DNA of 64,000 nucleotides from Aminipila luticellarii. GTDB lineage: Bacteria > Bacillota > Clostridia > Peptostreptococcales > Anaerovoracaceae. Within the stretch, counting starts at the first letter, position 1. The number at the start of each line of letters is the position of its first letter. Below the pieces are notes generated by a model, which saw nothing but the letters and a program-made list of their open reading frames with translations, searched no databases and was not told the origin of the DNA. The DNA lies in NCBI RefSeq assembly GCF_004103735.1, contig NZ_CP035281.1, positions 1 to 64,000 of the forward strand, in the 5' to 3' direction. Below, one piece after another: positions 20,055 through 28,405 of the stretch. Made by a program: the position numbers and the translations under genes.

Positions 20055-21209
20055 ATGATAAACTTTGAATTCAGTATGAGTACACAAATTATTTTTGGAA
20101 GAGGAGCTCAGCTGAAAGTAGGGCAATTAGTGAATCCATATGGGAAAAAAGTTTTATTGCACTATGGAAGTGATCGAATAGAAAAAAATGGCGTTTTGGA
20201 ACAATTAATCTCCATTTTAAAAGGTCAGGGGATTAAGTATCGGAAATTTGGCGGTGTTAAATCAAATCCCGATGTGGAACTGGCTCAACAAGGAGCAAAA
20301 ATCTGTAAAGAGGAAAAAATTGATATGATCCTGGCTATTGGCGGAGGAAGCGTAATCGATTCGGCAAAAGCCATCGCCGTAGGGTCTTGTACAGAGCAAT
20401 TGATATGGGATATTTATAAAAATTCTCTTAAGGTTCAAGAGGCATTGCCCATAGGGGCAGTAGTGACAATACCGGCTTCTGCCAGTGAATCTAACGCCAT
20501 GTCGGTTTTATCCAATTACGGTACCCACGAAAAGAAAGCCTTTTACTGTAGAAAAACGTTACCTAAATTTGCTGTATTAAATCCCGAATATACGGTGAGT
20601 CTGTCAGCGTATAACACCGCAGTCACAGCAATTGATATTTTTTCCCATGCTTTTGAGCGGTACTTTGATTTAAGAAGAGACAGCTTTCTTTGGGACTCCA
20701 TGTGTGAATCTGTTATGAAAGCGGTAATTCAGATTGCACCTGAAATCATGAAAAAGCCTCAAGACTACGAACTTAGAAGTGAAATGATGTGGGCCGCCAG
20801 TGTAGCTCATAATAATATGCTTGGACCGGGAGGAGATTTCGCATCTCACGGACTGGCTCATGTTCTGACTGCCGAATATGGGCTCCCGCACGGAGCCGCT
20901 CTGGCTGTTATAATGCCTGCGTGGTGCAGATATATCATAGGCAGACATGAGAAAAAGTTTCAGACCTTCGGAAGGAATGTATGGAATGTAGACAGCGGAG
21001 AGAAAGCGATACAAGCTTTTATACAGTTTATACAGAAATTGGGGCTGGCATCTGATTTTAAACTGGCAGGGATTAAAAATGCAGATATCAATAGACTGGC
21101 TTCATTGGCCTGTGAAGGAGATGCTTTGACGCTGGGAGGCGGAATCGAAGAAATAGATAAAAGGGCAGCCGCAGAAATTTATAAAATAGCGAATGAAACT
21201 GTTGCATAA
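20055..21209 (+). CDS. Iron-dependent alcohol dehydrogenase (BdhA/YqhD type)
   Basis: This is a group III metal-dependent alcohol dehydrogenase of 384 residues. It has the nucleotide-binding GGGSVIDSAKAIA motif and the metal ligands Asp194, His198, His265 and His279, spaced as in YqhD and butanol dehydrogenases. The substrate is not certain. Beside abfD, 4-hydroxybutyrate/succinate semialdehyde or an aldehyde from the same pathway is plausible. AAAGGAG precedes the ATG. It lies between the palindrome and sigma-54 promoter 3, with no promoter of its own that I could find. Confidence 0.87.
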   Translation: MINFEFSMSTQIIFGRGAQLKVGQLVNPYGKKVLLHYGSDRIEKNGVLEQLISILKGQGIKYRKFGGVKSNPDVELAQQGAKICKEEKIDMILAIGGGSVIDSAKAIAVGSCTEQLIWDIYKNSLKVQEALPIGAVVTIPASASESNAMSVLSNYGTHEKKAFYCRKTLPKFAVLNPEYTVSLSAYNTAVTAIDIFSHAFERYFDLRRDSFLWDSMCESVMKAVIQIAPEIMKKPQDYELRSEMMWAASVAHNNMLGPGGDFASHGLAHVLTAEYGLPHGAALAVIMPAWCRYIIGRHEKKFQTFGRNVWNVDSGEKAIQAFIQFIQKLGLASDFKLAGIKNADINRLASLACEGDALTLGGGIEEIDKRAAAEIYKIANETVA

Positions 21210-21218
21210 CTGCAATGA
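21199..21218. promoter_or_regulatory. Candidate activator-binding site upstream of promoter 3
   Basis: CTGTTGC-ATAACT-GCAATGA matches TTGTTGC-N6-GCAACAA at 6 of 7 and 5 of 7 arm positions, with the same 6-base spacer. It overlaps the alcohol dehydrogenase stop codon and is centred about 108 bp upstream of the -24 element at 21317, a usual distance for sigma-54 enhancers. A further GCAACAA half-site is at 21231-21237. Confidence 0.5.
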
Positions 21219-21316
21219 AATTTAAGATTTGCAACAAATATTTGCAAAATTTAAACTTACTAAATGAAAAACAGGAGATCCTGAGATTTTAACGGACTTA
21301 TTTTTAGCATATGGTT

Positions 21317-21332
21317 TGGCATACAAATTGCA
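21317..21332 (+). promoter_or_regulatory. Sigma-54 (-24/-12) promoter 3, upstream of the DUF362 gene
   Basis: TGGCAT (21317-21322), ACAAA, then TTGCA (21328-21332) fits the sigma-54 consensus. It should drive the DUF362, MFS, BKACE and larB genes. Confidence 0.82.
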
Positions 21333-21387
21333 ATTAATAATCAGTGTAATGTAGCTGTGATTAGAATCATTTAGAATTATTTAAGAT

Positions 21388-21428
21388 GGGAGGGGAGTTG
21401 TCAACAGTAATTTGACAACTAAAAAGTT
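21388..21428 (+). promoter_or_regulatory. Hairpin between Shine-Dalgarno and start of the DUF362 gene
   Basis: The only good ribosome site, GGGAGGGG (21388-21395), is 33 bases before the ATG, too far to work directly. The bases between form a perfect 9-bp hairpin (AGTTGTCAA 21396-21404 with TTGACAACT 21412-21420). Folding would bring the site to about 8 bases from the ATG. The geometry is seen in the sequence; its effect on translation is inferred. Confidence 0.6.
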
Positions 21429-22706
21429 ATGGCAAAATCAATAGTAGCAATAGCAAAGGATCCAAGCATAGACGTAATGGTAGACCAGGTATTGAAAGAA
21501 CTTGGCGGGGCAGAAAAACTTATTAAAAAAAACTCAACGGTAATCATCAAACCAAATGCAGGACATTTAGGTGCACCGGGAACCAGTATCAATACGAATC
21601 ATGAACTGCTGAGATCTGTCATTAAAGCCGTGAAAAAAGCAGGTGCCAAAAGAGTTGTCGTAGGTGAAGCAGCCGCTATCGGATGTGATACAATGGCATG
21701 CTTTGAGTCTGCAGGCCATGCGCAGGTTGCAAGAGATGAAGGGGTAGAGCTTTACGACATCAAGTCAGACAAAGACTTAGTAAAAGTACAGATTCGGGAT
21801 GCTCATTCTGACATTACCTATGTAATGCTGCCTAAACTTCTGCTGGAAGCAGAACACATCATTAATTTACCGGTGTTCAAGTCACATGCCAGTATGGTAT
21901 TCAGCTGTGCTTTAAAAAACATTAAGGGAGTAGTCCAAGATAAAGTGCACTATGAAATGCATAAAACGAATCTTGCCATGGCCATGATGGATATCTGGTC
22001 TGTGGTAAGGGCAGATTTGACAATTGCAGACTTGATTTATCCCGCAGAGGGCTTTGGACCTCATTCAGCAGTACCTCTTGACTTTGGCTGTGTAGTGGCC
22101 AGTAAAGATCCGGTTGCACTAGATGCAACAGCCTGCCGAATGGTCGGACTTGACATTGGGTTGGTAGATTATTTTGAAGCCGCCAGACAAAGAGGGCTTG
22201 GAACAAGTGATGAAAAAAATATAATTGTAAAGGGAAAAACGATTAAAGAAGTATATAAGAAAATGTGGCTTCCATATCTTGAAAAGTTTGATACTTGGCC
22301 AGAATATAACATTATGCATGAAAATTCATGTTCAAGCTGTCAGTCCTTGGTTGCTTTCACTATGGAAAAATTGAAAGCCCTGGGTGAATATGATAAAAAT
22401 AAAGATGCAGTTATCGTACTGGGAGCTAAAAAGTCTATTCCTGAAGACATACCTCCTGAGAGTTTAATCCTGTGTGGTAATTGTACGGCAAAATACAGGG
22501 GAAGAGGTGTAGCTGTTCACGGCTGTCCGCCGTCAGAGCCTCATATCGCCTGGGCCATCATAGACAGAAAAGATCAGACTGAGATCGGACCTGGTTTCCG
22601 AGAAAGAATGGCGGCAGAAGAACCAATTTGGAATGCATACATCGATAAGATCGTGGCAGAGAAGAGAGTTGCAGAAGAAGCCAATAGAGAAAAGGACACA
22701 AAATAG
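21429..22706 (+). CDS. DUF362 family protein with C-terminal cysteine motifs
   Basis: This 425-residue protein carries the DUF362 core with KSHASMVFSCALKNIKGVV, a form of the family's K-x-H...ALKN-x-x-G motif. It has no ferredoxin domain, but the C-terminal third holds CSSC (Cys301, Cys304), CGNC (Cys349, Cys352) and HGC (Cys366), so a metal or Fe-S centre is possible. The biochemical function of DUF362 is not established. It is the first gene after sigma-54 promoter 3 and precedes the transporter, BKACE and larB. That makes it a candidate client for the pincer cofactor, but only by context. Confidence 0.82.
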   Translation: MAKSIVAIAKDPSIDVMVDQVLKELGGAEKLIKKNSTVIIKPNAGHLGAPGTSINTNHELLRSVIKAVKKAGAKRVVVGEAAAIGCDTMACFESAGHAQVARDEGVELYDIKSDKDLVKVQIRDAHSDITYVMLPKLLLEAEHIINLPVFKSHASMVFSCALKNIKGVVQDKVHYEMHKTNLAMAMMDIWSVVRADLTIADLIYPAEGFGPHSAVPLDFGCVVASKDPVALDATACRMVGLDIGLVDYFEAARQRGLGTSDEKNIIVKGKTIKEVYKKMWLPYLEKFDTWPEYNIMHENSCSSCQSLVAFTMEKLKALGEYDKNKDAVIVLGAKKSIPEDIPPESLILCGNCTAKYRGRGVAVHGCPPSEPHIAWAIIDRKDQTEIGPGFRERMAAEEPIWNAYIDKIVAEKRVAEEANREKDTK

Positions 22707-22739
22707 TATTTGTTTATTTAACTTTTATGGAGGTACAAT

Positions 22740-24047
22740 ATGTCTGTTGAAAATAAGAATCAATTGGCGAGTGAAAATACAAGTTTAAACTTTTCTAAGG
22801 GATGGGGAATTATCATATACTGTATGATTATGTTTTTTTTCCTTATAGGTTTTTCAATTGACGGTTTAAATATAGTAGCACCTGCTTTTGCCAAAAAAAG
22901 TGGAATTGAGTATGCTGATGTACTGGGTTTATCGACATATGCAGGACTTATTGGGCTTTTTGCTTATGTCATAGTTGGAAAGATTAATGATTCTATAGGG
23001 TCAAGGATTACGTCTGGTATTTGTATGATTGGTGCAGGCGCATCATATATTTTTTGGGGACACGCTGAAAATATATTGCAGTATGGTATAGGACTGACTT
23101 TAGTTACTAGCTTTATAAATGGCGCAGCTTACATTGCTGGAGGCTCATTGGTTACACAGTGGTTTCCTAAGAAAAAGGGGCTGGTAAATGGAATCACTAC
23201 TATGGGACATAATATGGGATCTGCTTTTTATGTTCCTCTTATCAGCTTTTTAATCGGTGTATATGGCATGGCAAAAGGAATGACATGTACTGGTGTAATC
23301 GCAATAATAGTAGGTATATTAGGCATTTTATTTGTTCGTAACTTGCCTCAAGAACGAGGTTTATATCCAGATAATGTGACAAAAGAAGTTTATGAAAAAG
23401 AATATTTTCAAAGCAGTGATGAAGAAGAATGCAGCACTTGGACAATAGTAAAATTATTAAAAACAAAAGAGCTTTGGTTAGTAGCAATTGTAATTGGTGT
23501 TAATCAGCTTGTAACTACTGGCGTAATGAGCCAAATGGTTGTAAGAAATATTGGATTGGGCTTTGCACCTGCAAAAGCCGTAGGATTAATGACTGTCTGC
23601 GCATGCGTTGGAGTATGCGGAAGTTATTTATTTGGATGGATCGACCAAAAGCTTGGAGTTAAAAAAGCTGTATTACTTTTTCTTGTATGGTATTGTATTG
23701 CTCTTTTCATCAATATTACAGATACAACAATAGGAGTATATATATCAGTTGCTATGATTGGAGTGGCTATAGGAGCTTCTGCTAACTTTATGATTTCCCT
23801 GCCCGCATCTGTTTTCGGTCGGCATGGTTTTTCAAAAGTATACGCAGTATATTTCCCTATCATGAATGCAATTCTTATGAGTAATTATGTTATAAATGCG
23901 CAAGCCATCAGAGTAACCGGGAGTTTAAGAGGTGCCTATATGGTATTTATCGGTTTATTAATTGTAAATATTATTCTGATCAGTCTTATTGATACAAGAA
24001 AATACAATAAGGATTATATGAAAGAAGACGAAATATTAAACAAATAA
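22740..24047 (+). CDS. MFS transporter, oxalate/formate antiporter-like
   Basis: This 435-residue integral membrane protein has 12 predicted helices in two halves, with a central cytosolic loop near DNVTKEVYEKEYFQSSDEEE. Helix order and the WFPKKKGLVNGITTMGHNMGSA segment resemble the OFA (oxalate:formate antiporter) branch, which moves organic anions. Its place between DUF362 and BKACE suggests it imports the pathway substrate, probably a carboxylate. TGGAGG precedes the ATG. Codon use is AT-rich, unlike abfD. Confidence 0.9.
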   Translation: MSVENKNQLASENTSLNFSKGWGIIIYCMIMFFFLIGFSIDGLNIVAPAFAKKSGIEYADVLGLSTYAGLIGLFAYVIVGKINDSIGSRITSGICMIGAGASYIFWGHAENILQYGIGLTLVTSFINGAAYIAGGSLVTQWFPKKKGLVNGITTMGHNMGSAFYVPLISFLIGVYGMAKGMTCTGVIAIIVGILGILFVRNLPQERGLYPDNVTKEVYEKEYFQSSDEEECSTWTIVKLLKTKELWLVAIVIGVNQLVTTGVMSQMVVRNIGLGFAPAKAVGLMTVCACVGVCGSYLFGWIDQKLGVKKAVLLFLVWYCIALFINITDTTIGVYISVAMIGVAIGASANFMISLPASVFGRHGFSKVYAVYFPIMNAILMSNYVINAQAIRVTGSLRGAYMVFIGLLIVNIILISLIDTRKYNKDYMKEDEILNK

Positions 24048-24056
24048 GGAGACAAG

Positions 24057-24905
24057 ATGTTAGAAACCAGAAGATCAAATCATAAAAATAAAGTCATTTT
24101 AACCGTTGCATTGACAGGAGCAATTCCTACCAAAAAGGATCATGCCAATTTGCCTACACAGCCTGAGGAAATAGCCAAGGCTGCAATTGAATGTTACGAA
24201 GCAGGGGCAAGCGTGGTGCATATACACGTAAGAGACGATGATGATAAATCCAGCATGTGCTTTGAAAAATTTAAAGAAACAGTTGAATTGATAAGAGCTG
24301 CAAAATGCCCGATCCTTCTCAATTTAACGACTTCAGGTGCGCAGAATCAGACGTATGAAGACAGAATTAAACCGTTCAGAGAATTGAAACCAGATCTTGC
24401 TTCTTTTGATGCAGGAACCATGAATTGGCTTAACAGTGATGTTTTCATGAATGAGCCTAAGTTTTTGGAAGTTCTGGGAACTGAAATGCAGAAAGTAAAC
24501 GTAAAACCTGAAATAGAGGTCTTTGATATGGGAATGTTGAACAATGCCCTTTATTACATAAAAAAAGGAATCATAAAAGAACCGGCTCACTTTCAATTAT
24601 GCCTGGGAGCACCGGGAGGAATGCAGGCCACCGCAGAAAGCCTGCTGTATCTGGTAAACCACCTGCCTGAAGACTGTACCTGGAGTACCTTTGGAATCGG
24701 AAAAGGCGCAATGGAAATCACTATGGCAGCTTTGGCTCTGGGCGGGAATATCCGGGTAGGGTTAGAAGACAACGTGTATTATCATTATGGCCAGCTGGCA
24801 AAATCCAATGTAGATTTTGTAGAGCGAGTTAAGCGTCTGGCTCATGAAATGAATAAAACAATAGCCACTCCGGAAGAAGCAAAAGAAATCTTAAAAATAA
24901 AGTAA
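24057..24905 (+). CDS. Beta-keto acid cleavage enzyme (BKACE, DUF849)
   Basis: BKACE enzymes are zinc-dependent and react a beta-keto acid with acetyl-CoA to give acetoacetate and a new acyl-CoA. Kce of lysine fermentation (3-keto-5-aminohexanoate) is the type member. The 282-residue TIM barrel has the zinc ligands His55 and His57 (VVHIHVRD) and the conserved Glu in RVGLEDNVYY. The substrate cannot be read from the sequence; family members act on aminated, quaternary-amine and plain keto acids. The dehydrogenase at 28406 could supply the keto acid. AAGGAG precedes the ATG, 9 bases after the transporter gene. Confidence 0.9.
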   Translation: MLETRRSNHKNKVILTVALTGAIPTKKDHANLPTQPEEIAKAAIECYEAGASVVHIHVRDDDDKSSMCFEKFKETVELIRAAKCPILLNLTTSGAQNQTYEDRIKPFRELKPDLASFDAGTMNWLNSDVFMNEPKFLEVLGTEMQKVNVKPEIEVFDMGMLNNALYYIKKGIIKEPAHFQLCLGAPGGMQATAESLLYLVNHLPEDCTWSTFGIGKGAMEITMAALALGGNIRVGLEDNVYYHYGQLAKSNVDFVERVKRLAHEMNKTIATPEEAKEILKIK

Positions 24906-24911
24906 TGAGAG

Positions 24912-24947
24912 ACCATACCTCTGAGGATTTTTCCTCAGAGGTATGGT
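24912..24947 (+). promoter_or_regulatory. Perfect 16-bp hairpin between BKACE and larB
   Basis: ACCATACCTCTGAGGA (24912-24927) pairs exactly with 24932-24947 around a TTTT loop. It is not followed by a T-run, so it is not a classic terminator. It may protect or process the mRNA and set the ratio of larB to the upstream genes. It lies between the BKACE stop and the larB ribosome site. Confidence 0.75.
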
Positions 24948-24964
24948 TAAAAAGGACTGATACA

Positions 24965-25714
24965 ATGGAAAGAAAACACATAGAACAACTTTTAGAAAAT
25001 GTAGCCGCTGGTAAATTAAAAGTAAAAGATGCTGTCAGTAAGCTGGAAACGCTGCCTTTTGAAGATATAGGATTTGCCAGCATTGATAATCACAGAAATA
25101 TCAGATCCGGGTATCCTGAGGTGATCTTTTGTCAGGGCAAAACTTGTGAACAGGTAGCAGAAATTATGCTGAAGCTTTCAAAAGATAATAATAATGTTAT
25201 GGGAACAAGAGCAGATAAACAGCAGTATGAGGCAGTAAAGGAAGTGCTTCCTGATGCTGTTTATTTCAAGGAGGCAAGAATCATTTTATTCAGCAGAAAT
25301 CCGCGAATCAAGGAAAAAGGATATATTGCGGTAGTTTCTGCGGGCACAGCGGATATTCCGGTCGCTGAAGAAGCGGCTTTGACTGCTGAGATTCTGGGGA
25401 ATACAGTGGAGCGCGTCTATGATGTGGGTGTGGCTGGTATACATCGGCTTTTTGCCAAATTAGATCTCATAAGGAGTGCAAATGTGGTTATTGTGGTAGC
25501 AGGTATGGAGGGAGCATTGGCAAGCGTTGTGGGCGGAATGGTGGACAGGCCTGTTGTGGCAGTTCCTACAAGTATCGGGTATGGATCTAATCTGGGAGGA
25601 TTATCCGCGCTGCTCTCTATGCTTAACAGCTGTGCAAACGGTGTAGGTGTTGTAAACATAGATAATGGCTTTGGAGCAGGATATCTGGCGGCAATTATAA
25701 ACAGGCAAAAATAA
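24965..25714 (+). CDS. larB: LarB, pyridinium-3,5-biscarboxylic acid mononucleotide synthase
   Basis: LarB carries out the first step of nickel-pincer nucleotide synthesis. It carboxylates the pyridinium ring of nicotinic acid adenine dinucleotide and releases AMP. The 249-residue protein has an N-terminal helical part (MERKHIEQLLENVAAGKLKV) and a PurE-like carboxylase domain (VVSAGTADIPVAEEAA; GMEGALASVVGG). Cys223 in MLNSCANG corresponds to the catalytic cysteine of the family. I chose ATG 24965 because the earlier in-frame ATG at 24905 would translate the hairpin and adds residues not in the family. AAAAGGAC precedes the start. Confidence 0.93.
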   Translation: MERKHIEQLLENVAAGKLKVKDAVSKLETLPFEDIGFASIDNHRNIRSGYPEVIFCQGKTCEQVAEIMLKLSKDNNNVMGTRADKQQYEAVKEVLPDAVYFKEARIILFSRNPRIKEKGYIAVVSAGTADIPVAEEAALTAEILGNTVERVYDVGVAGIHRLFAKLDLIRSANVVIVVAGMEGALASVVGGMVDRPVVAVPTSIGYGSNLGGLSALLSMLNSCANGVGVVNIDNGFGAGYLAAIINRQK

Positions 25715-25716
25715 GA

Positions 25717-25755
25717 AATGCACACCAATAAGATGAAATCATGTTGATGTGCATT
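25717..25755. terminator. Bidirectional terminator between larB and the activator gene
   Basis: AATGCACACCAA (25717-25728) pairs with TTGATGTGCATT (25744-25755) with one mismatch. It lies between converging genes. Confidence 0.7.
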
Positions 25756-25779
25756 ATTTGTATAATAAATTATGTCTTT

Positions 25780-27309
25780 TTAACGATGCGCTTTTATTTC
25801 ATTGTAGTTAATGTTATACTGCTTGATCTTCCGGGAGACTGTCGATGCGTTAACATGAAGTAAAGCACCTGCCTCACGAAGATTTTTTGTTTTTCTTAAA
25901 GCTTCTTCAATAAGTGCTTTTTCGTGTAATTCAACGGAATCATTCAGGGTTCCCACGGGCTCTTCAGGAGCCAGTGCACTATTGGATATGTCTAAAAGAC
26001 CTTTTATCAAATCATCATCTACTTCTCCGATACCGGAACTGCATATCGTCAGATACTCGATGACGTTCTCCAGCTCCCTGATATTTCCAGGCCAGTTATA
26101 ATGCTCAAAAAATATGATCTGCGCAGGATTAAGGGAAATATATTTATGATGCTTTTCCGTATACATTTTAACGAAGAAATCGCATAAGGGTTTTATATCA
26201 GCAATGCGTTCCCGGAGAGGCGGAATGTGAATCGGAATGACATTTAATCGATAGTACAGGTCACTTCTGAATTGTCCGTTCTTAATTTTTTCTTTTAGAT
26301 TGCTGTTTGTCAAGGCTATAAATCTGATATCTAAAGGAATGGTTTTAGTACCGCCAATTCTGGTAATTTCTTTGTTTTGAATTGCCCGCAGGAGCTTTAC
26401 CTGCAAATCCATCGGCATATCTCCAATTTCATCGAGCATAAGAGTACCGTTATTGGACAACTCAAAAAGACCCTGCTTGCCGGAAGCGCTGGCACCGGAG
26501 AAAGCGCCCTTTTCGTATCCAAAAAGCTCTGATTCCAAAAGGGTGGCAGGAATAGAGGCACAATTTACTTTGATAAAAGGTTTATCCTTTCTGCTGCTTT
26601 TCTTGTAGAGTTCATCTGCTACAATTTCTTTCCCTACGCCGGATTCTCCTGTAATGAGAACGGTAGCATCTGTATCTGCAACTTTGTCTATAATATTCCA
26701 TACTTTTTTTAGAGAAATAGATGCACCGACCAGACGAGCCGGTTCATCCGGTAAGGCATTGTCCACAATTCGAATCGTAGATTTAGAATCTACAGATTTC
26801 AATTCTGTTAAAAATCTGCCATAGTCGTTGTGGAGTGCGTGAAGAGACAAAATAGGTCTGCTGCTCACGACAACCTGATGCAGCTTTTTATTTTCATCAA
26901 AGATAGGAACGCCCACCGCATAACCAACTCGCGGAGGCCTGGTACGGTAAGTGGTAGATAATCTGAAAATTTTTTCCTTATGTTTTATAACGTCAAGGGT
27001 GGCACCCCCTGTAAACACTTTTTCTTTTATCAGGTCAGCAGTTCGTCTGTTCAGAACTTCTTCCGGCGTTATACCGGTATTTTGAAAATGGGCAGGATTT
27101 ACATATAGAACGACACCATTTTCATCTGTAATAAAGATACTGTCATCCAAATTGTCAACAACCTCTTTAAAATCTATGCCTTTATCTAAAAAAACACCAA
27201 GGTCATTAAAAATTTCCTGTACCAGAGTATCAGCAGGATGATTTTTCAGCTGCAATTCCAGATTTTTGACTTTTTCCCTGATCTTACAAATAGCTAATAC
27301 TTGATCCAT
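25780..27309 (-). CDS. Sigma-54-dependent transcriptional activator with PAS domain
   Basis: This 509-residue enhancer-binding protein has a PAS sensor domain (about 50-155; DDSIFITDENGVVLYVNPAH), an AAA+ domain with Walker A GESGVGKE (221-228), the sigma-54 contact loop GAFSGA (268-273) and Walker B LDEIGD (292-297). A C-terminal Fis-type helix-turn-helix follows (REAGALLHVNASTVSRKIK). It has no receiver domain, so it probably responds to a ligand. The contact loop has Ser where most members have Thr. It is the only such regulator in the window and sits among four sigma-54 promoters, so it most likely controls them. rpoN itself is not present. Confidence 0.93.
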   Translation of the reverse strand: MDQVLAICKIREKVKNLELQLKNHPADTLVQEIFNDLGVFLDKGIDFKEVVDNLDDSIFITDENGVVLYVNPAHFQNTGITPEEVLNRRTADLIKEKVFTGGATLDVIKHKEKIFRLSTTYRTRPPRVGYAVGVPIFDENKKLHQVVVSSRPILSLHALHNDYGRFLTELKSVDSKSTIRIVDNALPDEPARLVGASISLKKVWNIIDKVADTDATVLITGESGVGKEIVADELYKKSSRKDKPFIKVNCASIPATLLESELFGYEKGAFSGASASGKQGLFELSNNGTLMLDEIGDMPMDLQVKLLRAIQNKEITRIGGTKTIPLDIRFIALTNSNLKEKIKNGQFRSDLYYRLNVIPIHIPPLRERIADIKPLCDFFVKMYTEKHHKYISLNPAQIIFFEHYNWPGNIRELENVIEYLTICSSGIGEVDDDLIKGLLDISNSALAPEEPVGTLNDSVELHEKALIEEALRKTKNLREAGALLHVNASTVSRKIKQYNINYNEIKAHR

Positions 27310-27418
27310 AAAATGCCTCCATGTTTTTTATTTCAAGGTTATTATAACTTTAAATCTTACTAAATATTATAGCAGAAAAGCATGGCAAAGAAAAGGTCAA
27401 CAGAGAATCCAGCAATAA

Positions 27419-27438
27419 TTGTTGCAATACCGCAACAA
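27419..27438. promoter_or_regulatory. Candidate activator-binding site upstream of promoter 4
   Basis: TTGTTGC-AATACC-GCAACAA is a perfect inverted repeat with 7-base arms. It is centred about 78 bp upstream of the -24 element at 27507. The same arms with the same spacer length occur at 19959-19978. Confidence 0.6.
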
Positions 27439-27450
27439 AATTGTGTAATT

Positions 27451-27481
27451 GCAATGATTTCTGCAATGAAGGACGCAATAA
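27451..27481 (+). repeat. Three GCAATRA direct repeats at 12-bp spacing
   Basis: GCAATGA at 27451-27457, GCAATGA at 27463-27469 and GCAATAA at 27475-27481 are spaced exactly 12 bp apart, close to one helical turn. They resemble the right arm of the candidate activator site (GCAACAA/GCAATGA). They fill the space between that site and promoter 4. Confidence 0.5.
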
Positions 27482-27506
27482 CTGCGAAAATAGCTTAAGT
27501 CAATTT

Positions 27507-27522
27507 TGGCACATTACTTGCT
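27507..27522 (+). promoter_or_regulatory. Sigma-54 (-24/-12) promoter 4, upstream of the cyclase gene
   Basis: TGGCAC (27507-27512), ATTAC, then TTGCT (27518-27522) matches the sigma-54 consensus. It should drive the cyclase, dehydrogenase, unknown gene and larC1. The 285-base gap 27310-27594 otherwise holds the candidate activator sites. Confidence 0.85.
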
Positions 27523-27594
27523 ATATATAATATTGAAACAATGCTACATTACAAAAAAATAGTATAGAAATCAAAGGAAAAGGAGACAAAACAA

Positions 27595-28401
27595 ATGGGA
27601 AAATTAAAATTAGTTGACTTATCACATCCTTTTGGACAGGGAAATCCGCTTTGGCCATCAAACGGAGATTTTCATATTGACCGTGTTCAGCATATGCCAA
27701 TGCATTACAGGCTTTTACAGACTTTTAATGATTTTCATATGCACAACAGTACGCATGCAGATTCACCTTCACACGTTATTCCGGAAGGAGCATATACGCA
27801 TGAACTTCCGCTGGAAAACTATTATGGCGATGCAGTTATCGTCAGCATTCCCAAGAAAAAGTGGGAACTGATTACGGTTGCAGATCTTGAAAACGCAAAA
27901 CCGGAGATCAGAGAAGGAGATATCGTTATCATCAATACAGGAAGTCATAAGTACTGGGGTGAAAACGACAACTATTTTATGTACAGTCCGGGACTTTCAA
28001 TAGAAGGAGCAAAATGGCTGGTTGAGAAAAAAATTAAAGCACTGGGTGTTGACATGCAGGCACTGGATCACCCATGCTATACCTATATGATTGATCATGG
28101 CCCGGGTCCATATGTTCCAAGGTTAATTGAAGAATATACCGCAGAATTTGGACACCCGCCAATTGAAGATTTCCCTGAATGGGAACCTGTACATGATATT
28201 CTTTTGAGGAACAATGTTATGGGCATTGAAAATGTCGGCGGAGATATTGAAATGGTTACAGGAAAAAGATGTACCATATCAGCATTCCCTTTGAGATGGT
28301 ATAAAGGAGACGGATCGATTGTCAGAATGGTAGCGTTTATTGACGAAGACGATTTAGTGCCAGGTGTAGCACCGAGGGAATATAAGTGGGGAGTTTATTA
28401 A
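27595..28401 (+). CDS. Cyclase-family metal-dependent hydrolase (kynurenine formamidase-like)
   Basis: This 268-residue protein belongs to the cyclase (PF04199) family, which includes kynurenine formamidase and isatin hydrolase. These enzymes use a metal to hydrolyse amide or lactam/lactone-type bonds. The metal motif is HNSTHADSPSH (50-60), with Ser where most members have Gly in HxGTHxDxPxH. A later conserved stretch is ALGVDMQALDHP. The substrate is unknown. As the first gene after promoter 4, it may open a cyclic precursor of the beta-hydroxy acid. AAGGAG precedes the ATG. Confidence 0.88.
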   Translation: MGKLKLVDLSHPFGQGNPLWPSNGDFHIDRVQHMPMHYRLLQTFNDFHMHNSTHADSPSHVIPEGAYTHELPLENYYGDAVIVSIPKKKWELITVADLENAKPEIREGDIVIINTGSHKYWGENDNYFMYSPGLSIEGAKWLVEKKIKALGVDMQALDHPCYTYMIDHGPGPYVPRLIEEYTAEFGHPPIEDFPEWEPVHDILLRNNVMGIENVGGDIEMVTGKRCTISAFPLRWYKGDGSIVRMVAFIDEDDLVPGVAPREYKWGVY

Positions 28402-28405
28402 TAGC

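Noticed and set aside
21226-21246. Another full activator site (TTTGCAACAAATATTTGCAAA)
   Set aside because: Only one arm matches and the spacing is wrong; noted as a half-site.
24905-24964. Earlier ATG for larB overlapping the BKACE stop
   Set aside because: It would translate the 16-bp hairpin and add 20 residues absent from the family; ATG 24965 has its own ribosome site.
27451-27481. Short CRISPR-like or iteron array
   Set aside because: The units are only 7 bases at 12-bp spacing and are better explained as activator half-sites.
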